DNA from: an uncultured Collinsella sp.
Lineage (GTDB): Bacteria > Actinomycetota > Coriobacteriia > Coriobacteriales > Coriobacteriaceae
Assembly (NCBI GenBank): GCA_937943045.1
Contig: CALEBN010000007.1
Location: forward strand, 1-46,311
Direction of reading: 5' to 3'
DNA: 46,311 bases
The translations under genes and the position numbers were made by a program. Positions 39,988 through 46,311 of the stretch are shown here, piece by piece. The notes under the pieces were generated by a model. The model made no database searches. It was not told the origin of the DNA and saw only the letters and a list, made by a program, of their open reading frames with translations. Position 1 is the first letter of the stretch. The number at the start of each line of letters is the position of its first letter.

Positions 39988-42048
39988 ATGGCTATGCAAA
40001 AAGACATGATGAGCCGCGCGGTGCGCGATTCATTTGCCAAGCTTGACCCCCGTGTCCAGGTCCAAAACTCGGTCATGTTCCTGGTGTGGCTGTCGGCCGC
40101 CATGACCTCCATTCTGGCTATCGCCTCAATTATTGGGGTACAGGACGCCGACGTCCCCACGTACTATGTGATCGCCATTGCCGTCATTCTCTGGCTGACC
40201 GACCTCTTTTCAAATTTTGCCGAGGCGCTTGCCGAGGGCCGCGGTAAGGCGCAGGCAGATTCCCTGCGCGCGGCGAAAAAGGACGTCGAGGCCCATCGCA
40301 TCGAGTCCGTCGAGGATAAGGACCGTTTCACGGTCGTTCCCGGTACCGAGCTCTCACGCGGGGATCTGGTGGTCGTGCGCGCCGGCGAGCAGATTCCGGG
40401 AGACGGCGATGTCATCGAGGGTGCCGCCTCGGTTGATGAGTCGGCCATCACCGGCGAGTCTGCACCCGTGGTTCGTGAGGCTGGCGGCGACCGTTCTGCC
40501 GTCACTGGCGGCACTACCGTGCTTTCCGATTGGATTGTGGTGAAAATTACCAGCGAGCCTGGCCAGAGCTTCCTGGATAAGATGATCGCCATGGTCGAGG
40601 GCGCCGCCCGCAAGAAGACCCCCAACGAGGTCGCGCTCGAGATCTTTCTGGTTGCTCTGTCCGTCATCTTCATCCTCGTGACGATCGCACTGTATTGCTA
40701 CTCGAGTTTCTCTGCAGGGCTCAACGGTATGGCGAATCCCACCGCTGTGACCACGCTCGTTGCCTTGCTCGTCTGTCTGGCGCCCACCACCATTGGTGCG
40801 CTGCTGTCCGCCATTGGCATCGCCGGCATGAGCCGACTGAACGAGGCCAACGTGCTGGCCATGTCCGGCCGCGCCATCGAGGCCGCCGGCGACGTCGACA
40901 TCCTCATGCTCGATAAGACCGGTACCATCACCTTGGGCAACCGCCAGGCCGCTGAGTTCATTCCGGTCGACGGTGTCGATCCGGCAGAACTCGCCGATGC
41001 CGCGCAGCTGTCCTCTCTGGCGGATGAGACCCCCGAGGGCCGCTCCATCGTCGTGCTCGCCAAGGAGCAGTTTGGGCTGCGCGGCCGCACACTCGAGGAT
41101 AAGGGCATGGAGTTCATCCCCTTCACCGCGGCGACCCGCATGTCCGGTGTGAACTACGCCGACAGCGAGATTCGCAAGGGTGCGGCCGATTCCGTTCGCG
41201 CTTATGTGGAGGCTGCCGGAGGAGTGTTTTCGAAGGAGTGCGACGAGGCCGTCGAACGCATTGCGAAGGTGGGCGGCACCCCGTTGGTCGTGGCAAAGGA
41301 CCGACGTGTGCTGGGCGTCGTCTACCTTAAGGACATCATCAAGTCCGGCGTGAAGGAAAAGTTCGCCGATCTGCGCCGCATGGGTATCAAGACCATAATG
41401 GTGACGGGTGATAATCCGCTGACGGCCGCCGCCATCGCCGCCGAGGCCGGTGTGGATGACTTCCTGGCCGAAGCGACGCCCGAGGGCAAGCTCGATAAGA
41501 TCCGCGCGTTCCAGCATGAGGGCCATCTGGTCGCGATGACCGGAGATGGCACCAACGACGCGCCCGCTCTGGCCCAGGCCGACGTCGCCGTGGCCATGAA
41601 CACGGGAACCCAGGCTGCCAAGGAGGCCGGCAACATGGTCGACCTCGACTCCAGCCCCACCAAACTCATCGATATCGTGCGTATCGGCAAGCAACTGCTC
41701 ATGACCCGCGGCTCGCTCACGACCTTCTCGGTCGCCAACGACGTCGCCAAGTATTTCGCCATCATCCCGGCGCTATTCTCGCCGATCTACCCCGGGTTGG
41801 ACGCCCTCAACATCCTGGGGCTCACCAGCCCGTTGACTGCCGTGCTGTCCGCCATTATCTACAACGCGCTGGTCATCGTCGCGCTGATTCCTGCCGCCCT
41901 GAAAGGCGTGAAGTACCGCGAGCTTTCGTCCGGCCAGCTGCTGACCCACAACCTGCTGGTGTGGGGCCTGGGCGGTATTGTGGCGCCGTTCGTATTCATC
42001 AAGATTATCGACATGCTGCTGGCCTTGTTCGGCATTGGCATGATGTAG
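39988..42048 (+). CDS. kdpB: KdpB ATP-hydrolysing subunit
   Basis: A 686-residue P-type ATPase that powers potassium uptake. Motifs are TGES (155-158) in the actuator domain, the phosphorylated Asp309 in DKTGTITLGNR, the KGA nucleotide-site region (EIRKGAADSV) and MTGDGTNDAPALAQADVAVAMN. AAAGGAG precedes the ATG by about 8 bases, and the gap from kdpA is 15 bases. The length is normal. Confidence 0.97.
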   Translation: MAMQKDMMSRAVRDSFAKLDPRVQVQNSVMFLVWLSAAMTSILAIASIIGVQDADVPTYYVIAIAVILWLTDLFSNFAEALAEGRGKAQADSLRAAKKDVEAHRIESVEDKDRFTVVPGTELSRGDLVVVRAGEQIPGDGDVIEGAASVDESAITGESAPVVREAGGDRSAVTGGTTVLSDWIVVKITSEPGQSFLDKMIAMVEGAARKKTPNEVALEIFLVALSVIFILVTIALYCYSSFSAGLNGMANPTAVTTLVALLVCLAPTTIGALLSAIGIAGMSRLNEANVLAMSGRAIEAAGDVDILMLDKTGTITLGNRQAAEFIPVDGVDPAELADAAQLSSLADETPEGRSIVVLAKEQFGLRGRTLEDKGMEFIPFTAATRMSGVNYADSEIRKGAADSVRAYVEAAGGVFSKECDEAVERIAKVGGTPLVVAKDRRVLGVVYLKDIIKSGVKEKFADLRRMGIKTIMVTGDNPLTAAAIAAEAGVDDFLAEATPEGKLDKIRAFQHEGHLVAMTGDGTNDAPALAQADVAVAMNTGTQAAKEAGNMVDLDSSPTKLIDIVRIGKQLLMTRGSLTTFSVANDVAKYFAIIPALFSPIYPGLDALNILGLTSPLTAVLSAIIYNALVIVALIPAALKGVKYRELSSGQLLTHNLLVWGLGGIVAPFVFIKIIDMLLALFGIGMM

Positions 42049-42060
42049 ACGGAGGTATGT

Positions 42061-42651
42061 ATGTTCAAAGGTATCGCATCGCGCGCACTTGGCGTGTTCG
42101 CGCTGTTTACCGTTGTCTGCGGTCTGGGCTATACGCTCGTCGTGACCGGCATCGCCCAAGTTGCGTTCCCGTATCAGGCGAACGGTTCGCTCATCAAGGT
42201 CGACGACAAGATCGTGGGCTCCGAGCTGATCGGCCAGAACTTTGAGGATGAGGACCACATGTGGGGCCGCATCCAGAACGTGTCAATTGTCGAAGGCGAA
42301 GACGGCGAGCTCATGGCGTACGGTGCCCCGTCCAACCTGTCCCCGGCGAGTGAGGAGTATCGGCAGCTGATAGATGCGCGCGTGAAGAAGATCCGCGCCG
42401 CCAACCCCGATGCCGATATGGACGCTGTGCCCGTCGACCTGGTGACGTGTTCGGGGTCCGGCCTCGACCCGGAGATCTCTCCGGATGCCGCCGAGTACCA
42501 GGTCCCGCGCCTTGCCAAAGCCACGGGCAAAAGTGAGGACGAGGTGCACGACATCATCGCCGCGTGCACCAAGGGTCGTTTCCTCGGCGTGTTCGGCGAG
42601 CCCACGGTCAACGTGCTCAAGGTGAACCTTATGCTGGACGGCGTGCTGTAG
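42061..42651 (+). CDS. kdpC: KdpC subunit
   Basis: A 196-residue single-pass subunit of the K+-ATPase complex. One N-terminal membrane helix (LGVFALFTVVCGLGYTLVVTGIAQ) is followed by NGSLIKVDDKIVGSELIGQNF, then the GAPSNLSPAS and DLVTCSGSGLDPEISPDAAEYQVPRLAK blocks typical of KdpC. GGAGG lies 5 bases upstream. A GAGGGC/GCCCTC hairpin (42669-42696) follows, then family B copy 2. Confidence 0.95.
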   Translation: MFKGIASRALGVFALFTVVCGLGYTLVVTGIAQVAFPYQANGSLIKVDDKIVGSELIGQNFEDEDHMWGRIQNVSIVEGEDGELMAYGAPSNLSPASEEYRQLIDARVKKIRAANPDADMDAVPVDLVTCSGSGLDPEISPDAAEYQVPRLAKATGKSEDEVHDIIAACTKGRFLGVFGEPTVNVLKVNLMLDGVL

Positions 42652-42714
42652 GTGAAGGAGCGGCGGATGAGGGCATGACTGACTATCTGAGCCCTCAATT
42701 CCACCCCGCCCATC

Positions 42715-42786
42715 AGTTGCGGTGAAATACGGACTGTCTTGGCTGTCAAAGGCCTTATCTACTCCGTATTCCACCGCAACTTTTTT
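42715..42786. repeat. Hairpin repeat family B, copy 2
   Basis: The left arm AGTTGCGGTGAAATACGGA is identical to copy 1; the right arm is TCCGTATTCCACCGCAACT, followed by a T run and GTGGG. The loop is similar (TTGGCTGTCAAAGGCC). It is in the same orientation as copy 1, 8414 bases away, and the two bracket the whole kdp locus. It probably also serves as the kdpFABC terminator. Confidence 0.85.
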
Positions 42787-42897
42787 GTGGGTCGATACGT
42801 AGGCAGGGGAGTGCGTGCGGTCGGGTGTTGTGCAGTTGCTGGTACGATAGATACGTCAGCAACTGCCGCCGAGCGGCTCAAACGAAAGGAAGCCTGT

Positions 42898-44847
42898 ATG
42901 GAGTCCTCTGCCTATCCGATGCTCTTTAGCCCGATCAAGGTCGGTACGACCGAGGTCAAGAACCGCGTCTTTATGCCGCCGGTGTCCACCAACCTGGCCG
43001 ATCATGGCTATGTGACCGACGACTTGGTCGATCATTACCGTGCCCGCGCCAAGGGCGGCGTGGGCCTCATCATTACCGAGGTCGTGACGGTCGAGCCCAC
43101 CTATACCTATCTGCCGGGCGACATGTGCTGCTACGACGACACGTTTATCCCTGGCTGGGAAAAGCTCGCCGCGGCCGTCCACGAGTACGGCTGCAAGATC
43201 ATGCCGCAGCTCTTCCACCCCGCCTACATGGCCTTTAACATTCCGGGCACGCCTCGCCTGATCGCTCCGTCCTTTGTGGGCCCGTCCTATGCCCGCGAGG
43301 CGCCGCGTCCTATCACGGTCGATGAGATTCACGAGCTCACGCATCAGTTTGGCGACGCTGCCGTGCGTATGCAGAAGGCTGGCGTCGATGGCGTCGAAGT
43401 CCATGCGGCGCACGCCCACGGTATGCTCGGCGGCTTTTTGACTCCGCTCTACAACAAGCGCACCGACGAGTACGGCGGCTCGCTCGACGCCCGAATGCGC
43501 TTTTTGCTCGAGGTCATCGCCGAGATCCGCGAGCGCTGCGGCAAGGACTTTATCATCGACGTCCGTATCTCGGGCGACGAGTACACCGATGGCGGCCTGA
43601 CCCTCAACGACATGATTTACGTCTCACGTCGCCTGGAGAAGGCCGGCGTCGACATGATTCATGTGTCGGGTGGTACCACCATCAAGCGCGGCTCCGCAAT
43701 TCCCGCCGCCGGTACCCAGCAGGCCTCGCATGCCGCCTGCTCGCGCGAGATCAAAAAGCACGTCAACATTCCCGTCGCCACCGTTGGACGCATCAACGAG
43801 GCCTGGATTGCCGAGGAGCTGATCGAGGACAGCGCTGCTGACATCTGCATGATGGGCCGCGCCAATCTGTGCGATGCCGAGTTCTGCAACAAGGCCGCTG
43901 CCGGCAACGCCGACGACATCCGCCCCTGCATCGGCTGCCTGCGCTGCCTGAACGGCATTATGTTCGGCAAGCGCATCTCCTGCACCGTCAACCCGGACGT
44001 GGAGCGCGACGAGGCTGGCTACGAACCTGCTGCCGAGGCCAAGAACGTGCTCGTTGTGGGCGCTGGTCCTGCGGGCATGGAGGCAGCCTATATTGCTGCC
44101 AAGCGCGGCCACAACGTGGTGCTCGTGGATAAGCAGGATGAGCCGGGCGGCGAGATGCGCATCGCGGCCGTTCCTCCGGCAAAGCAGGAGCTCACCCGCG
44201 TGATCAAGTACCAGTATCGTCGTCTGGCCGAGGCGGGCGTGAAGTGCGTCTTTGGTACCGAGCTCTCGGCCGAGGACATTCAGCGCGACTACGCGGGCTA
44301 CGAGGTTGTCCTGGCTTATGGCGCTGAGCCCATCGCCCCGGCCTTCATGCAGGGCTTTAAGCAGGTTATGACGGCTGACGACCTGCTGGGTGGCAAGGCT
44401 TTCCCGGGCAAGAAGATCGTCATCGTGGGCGGCGGCACCGTCGGTTGCGAGACAGCAGATTACCTGGCCCCGCTGGTCAACGACCTGTCGCCGGCCAATC
44501 GCGATGTCACCGTCATCGAGATGACCAAGACGCTCGCTGCCAACGAGGGCGGTGCCGGTCGCGCGGTGCTCATCACGCGCATGCTCTCCAAGGGCGTCCA
44601 CGTGCTGACCGAGGCCAAGGTGACCGAGATCACCGAGGACACCATCAGCTACGAAAAGGACGGCGAGGTCCACACCATCACCGGTGCCGATACGCTGGTG
44701 CTGGCGATGGGCTACCGTCCCAATACCAAGTTGGCCGACGACCTTGCCGCTGCCGGCGTTGCCACCCACGTGCTGGGCGATGCCAACAAGTGTGGCAACA
44801 TCCGCGATGCCATCGGCGATGGCTATAAGGTTGCCTGCGAGCTCTAG
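42898..44847 (+). CDS. Old-yellow-enzyme-type NADH:flavin oxidoreductase with Fe-S and FAD domains
   Basis: A 649-residue protein built like 2,4-dienoyl-CoA reductase/2-enoate reductase. Residues 1 to about 335 form the FMN TIM barrel (NRVFMPPVSTNLAD, HAAHAHGMLGGFLTPLYNKRTDEYGG, VGRINEAWIAEEL). A 4Fe-4S site follows with Cys344, 347, 350 and 362. The rest is an FAD/NAD domain with VVGAGPAGMEAAYIAA and IVGGGTVGCETADYLA. It should reduce an activated C=C bond in the cytoplasm. The substrate is unknown; such genes are abundant in gut Coriobacteriia. AAAGGA precedes the ATG. It is bounded by family B copy 2 and a strong terminator, so it is monocistronic. Confidence 0.85.
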   Translation: MESSAYPMLFSPIKVGTTEVKNRVFMPPVSTNLADHGYVTDDLVDHYRARAKGGVGLIITEVVTVEPTYTYLPGDMCCYDDTFIPGWEKLAAAVHEYGCKIMPQLFHPAYMAFNIPGTPRLIAPSFVGPSYAREAPRPITVDEIHELTHQFGDAAVRMQKAGVDGVEVHAAHAHGMLGGFLTPLYNKRTDEYGGSLDARMRFLLEVIAEIRERCGKDFIIDVRISGDEYTDGGLTLNDMIYVSRRLEKAGVDMIHVSGGTTIKRGSAIPAAGTQQASHAACSREIKKHVNIPVATVGRINEAWIAEELIEDSAADICMMGRANLCDAEFCNKAAAGNADDIRPCIGCLRCLNGIMFGKRISCTVNPDVERDEAGYEPAAEAKNVLVVGAGPAGMEAAYIAAKRGHNVVLVDKQDEPGGEMRIAAVPPAKQELTRVIKYQYRRLAEAGVKCVFGTELSAEDIQRDYAGYEVVLAYGAEPIAPAFMQGFKQVMTADDLLGGKAFPGKKIVIVGGGTVGCETADYLAPLVNDLSPANRDVTVIEMTKTLAANEGGAGRAVLITRMLSKGVHVLTEAKVTEITEDTISYEKDGEVHTITGADTLVLAMGYRPNTKLADDLAAAGVATHVLGDANKCGNIRDAIGDGYKVACEL

Positions 44848-44902
44848 TTAATCCCTTGGTGCATGGGGCCTGTCCCCGCGGCGTCAGTCGGTAGATAGTA
44901 AA

Positions 44903-44940
44903 AAGCGGCGGTCGTCCCGTACGTGGGACGACCGCCGCTT
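44903..44940. terminator. Bidirectional terminator
   Basis: A perfect 16-bp stem (44903-44918 with 44925-44940) lies between the convergent flavoprotein and DhuI-like genes. On the - strand it is followed by a T-run. It serves the - strand best. Confidence 0.85.
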
Positions 44941-44965
44941 GCGTTAGCTGCAATGAGTTGTGCGA

Positions 44966-45607
44966 TTAGAGGCCTAGGATCTCCTTGACCTTGGCGATGA
45001 TGGCCTCGTCGGTTGCGTTGGCAAAGAAGTACTCCTGGAAGTGCTCGCCGGCAAGTGCGCCCTTCACCAGGTCCTGGTCGAGCTCGTCCAGGATGTCGAC
45101 GAGCGGACGCATGGTCACAGCGCGGACGCCGTCGAGGATCTTCTTGTTGCGCTGCTCGGGCTCAACACGCTCGGCAGGATAGCCGTTGCCCGAACCAAAG
45201 CCAAAGAGCTTCTCGAAGGTGTACTCGAGATTGAGCTCCTGGCCCCAGCCGTTCTTGAGGGCGAAGGGCATGGCGACGGCGTTGCCATCGTTGACCTGGG
45301 CAAAGGTGTAGGCGTCGAGCGGGTCGGCAACGTGGCCGCACAGCACGCCGGGGAAGGAGTTGCAGGCGAGCATAGCGCCCTCGCCGGTGCCGCAGCCGGT
45401 CACGACGTAGTCGGCAGCGCCGGAGTTGAGCAGCACGGCGGCCAGGATGCCGTTCTGCACATAGGTGAGGGGCTTGGAGTCGGCGTCGGCATACATGCCA
45501 TAGTTAAAGACGGTGTGGCCCATGGGCTCGACAACCTTCTTAAGGGCAGCCTCGATCATAGGGTTCTTGGAGTTCTGAGAGTTCTCATTGATCAGAGCGA
45601 TTTTCAT
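44966..45607 (-). CDS. RpiB/LacAB-family isomerase, DhuI-like
   Basis: A 213-residue protein of the RpiB/LacA/LacB family, longer than true ribose-5-phosphate isomerase B (about 150). It begins MKIALINENSQNSKN, shows YVVTGCGTGEGAMLACNSFPGVLCG around the active-site Cys, and ends with an extra domain (YPAERVEPEQRNKKI, EHFQEYFFAN). The long form resembles streptococcal DhuI, which isomerises 4-deoxy-5-keto uronate to the 2,5-diketo acid. With the SDR upstream it would form the DhuI-DhuD pair and handle the GH105 product. The ATG at 45607 follows GGAAGG. The family is clear; the substrate is inferred. Confidence 0.8.
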   Translation of the reverse strand: MKIALINENSQNSKNPMIEAALKKVVEPMGHTVFNYGMYADADSKPLTYVQNGILAAVLLNSGAADYVVTGCGTGEGAMLACNSFPGVLCGHVADPLDAYTFAQVNDGNAVAMPFALKNGWGQELNLEYTFEKLFGFGSGNGYPAERVEPEQRNKKILDGVRAVTMRPLVDILDELDQDLVKGALAGEHFQEYFFANATDEAIIAKVKEILGL

Positions 45608-45629
45608 TGCGAATTACCTTCCTATTTCT

Positions 45630-45697
45630 AACTTGCGGTGGAATAGTTCCTATTTATCCTGATAGATGGCCTATACAGGAACTATTTCACCGCAACT
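45630..45697. repeat. Hairpin repeat family B, copy 3 (divergent)
   Basis: Arms at 45630-45651 and 45677-45697 share TTGCGGTG and CACCGCAA with copies 1 and 2, but the inner stem is GTTCCT/AGGAAC instead of CGGA/TCCG. It lies 23 bases upstream of the DhuI-like start codon in its 5' leader, without a T-run on the transcript strand. Confidence 0.75.
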
Positions 45698-45733
45698 ATT
45701 ACATTGGCCTTAATGTGGGCGTGCGGTGAGCGA

Positions 45734-45831
45734 GCGGGCTTGAGGCGGAGCAGGTTGCCTTGAAAGAGGAGGGAAGCGTACTTGGGTACGCGACCGACGA
45801 TTGAAAGGCAAGATGCCCGTCTCAAGCCCGC
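45734..45831. repeat. Nested inverted repeat between SDR and DhuI-like genes
   Basis: Three concentric stems: GCGGGCTTGAG with 45821-45831, TTGCCTT (45755-45761) with AAGGCAA (45805-45811), and GCGTAC/GTACGC (45776-45781, 45786-45791) around TTGG. On the - strand it follows the SDR stop directly. No T-run is seen. It may end or process the SDR transcript. Confidence 0.6.
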
Positions 45832-45838
45832 GCAGCGC

Positions 45839-46311
45839 CTAAGCAGGTTGCTTGCCGATGTAAGCCAGAATGCCGCCGTCGACGTAGAGGATGTGGCCGT
45901 TGACGAAGTTCGATGCATCGGAAGCCAAGAACACGGCGGGGCCCTTCAGGTCCTCGGGCGTGCCCCAACGGGCGGCCGGCGTCTTGGCAATGATGAACTG
46001 GTCAAACGGGTGACGGCTGCCGTCGGGCTGCGTCTCGCGCAGCGGCGCGGTCTGCGGCGTGGCGATGTAGCCGGGCCCAATGCCGTTGCACTGGATGTTG
46101 GCCTCGCCAAACTCGGAGCAGGTGTTCTTGGTGAGCATCTTCAGGCCGCCCTTGGCCGCGGCATAGCCGGCGATGGTCTCGCGGCCCAGCTCACTCATCA
46201 TCGAGCAGATGTTGATGATCTTGCCGTGGCCCTTGGCGATCATGCCGGGCAGGCAGGCCTTGGACACGATAAACGGTGCGTTGAGGTCAATATCGACGAC
46301 GCGGCGGAAGT
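45839..46311 (-). CDS. SDR-family dehydrogenase, 5' end outside window
   Basis: The C-terminal 157 residues of a short-chain dehydrogenase; the N-terminal Rossmann Gly motif lies beyond the window. It shows the catalytic Ser in INICSMMSE, Tyr and Lys in YAAAKGG (YxxxK), NGIGPGYIATPQTAPLRE, and the ending NGHILYVDGGILAYIGKQPA. This is like gluconate 5-dehydrogenase or 2-deoxy-D-gluconate 3-dehydrogenase (KduD/DhuD). Next to the DhuI-like isomerase it most likely reduces the 2,5-diketo acid to 2-keto-3-deoxygluconate. The gap of 231 bases before the DhuI-like gene holds two hairpins. Confidence 0.85.
   Translation of the reverse strand, partial: FRRVVDIDLNAPFIVSKACLPGMIAKGHGKIINICSMMSELGRETIAGYAAAKGGLKMLTKNTCSEFGEANIQCNGIGPGYIATPQTAPLRETQPDGSRHPFDQFIIAKTPAARWGTPEDLKGPAVFLASDASNFVNGHILYVDGGILAYIGKQPA

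Noticed and set aside
1..46311. CRISPR arrays, transposases, prophage genes, rRNA and tRNA
   Set aside because: No regularly spaced repeats, no recombinase or phage proteins and no cloverleaf-like sequences were found by eye.

Overview
The window reads as the chromosome of a GC-rich, gut-type anaerobe of the Coriobacteriia, most likely a Collinsella relative. This is inferred from gene content and protein style, not from a search: nickel lactate racemase genes, feoA-feoA-feoB with a Cys-rich partner, Kdp, a pectin/uronate locus, strong GC bias at third codon positions and many hairpin repeats between genes. I see no transposase, integrase, CRISPR array, rRNA or tRNA.

Layout. 1-13.4 kb: an internally deleted MFS transporter, three long hairpins, hisS, ppc, then a lactate racemase region (larA and an aquaglyceroporin on +; larB-larC-tetR on -), serB (-), aspS and an HPr-like protein. 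13.5-17 kb: ferrous iron uptake (feoA, feoA, feoB, Cys-rich membrane protein), with a DtxR-type dyad before feoB. 17-33 kb: a pectin/uronate catabolic locus. It comprises a LacI-family regulator, uxaC-uxaB-uxaA, a GPH-family transporter, GH28 polygalacturonase, an alpha/beta hydrolase, a pectin methylesterase-esterase fusion, an SGNH esterase, a GH105 unsaturated uronyl hydrolase and a TIM-barrel isomerase. 33-34.3 kb: a GltD-like flavoprotein. 34.4-42.7 kb: the potassium locus kdpDE (-) divergent from kdpFABC (+). 42.9-46.3 kb: an old-yellow-enzyme flavoprotein, then on - a DhuI-like isomerase preceded by an SDR cut by the window end.

How it works together. Pectin oligomers appear to be imported by the GPH carrier and processed inside the cell, because none of the pectin enzymes has a signal peptide. 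Esters are removed by the methylesterase/esterase proteins, chains are cut by GH28 and GH105, saturated galacturonate goes through UxaC-UxaB-UxaA to 2-keto-3-deoxygluconate, and the unsaturated uronate is probably handled by the DhuI-like isomerase and the SDR. KdgK and Eda are not in the window. Three promoters share one architecture: a TGAACGTTCA-type operator whose right half supplies the -35 element (TTCACC), an 18-base spacer, a -10 element, and a second operator just downstream. The LacI protein is the obvious candidate regulator.

The less expected content is in the intergenic DNA. One hairpin family (two copies, same orientation) brackets larA-aquaporin; another (two near-identical copies in the same orientation plus a divergent third) brackets the whole kdp locus. 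In both families parts of the stem differ between copies but remain complementary. Other oddities are an HPr with Asp at the regulatory Ser46 position, a LarC lacking its C-terminal half, an aquaporin with NQA instead of the second NPA, and nested palindromes centred on operators.
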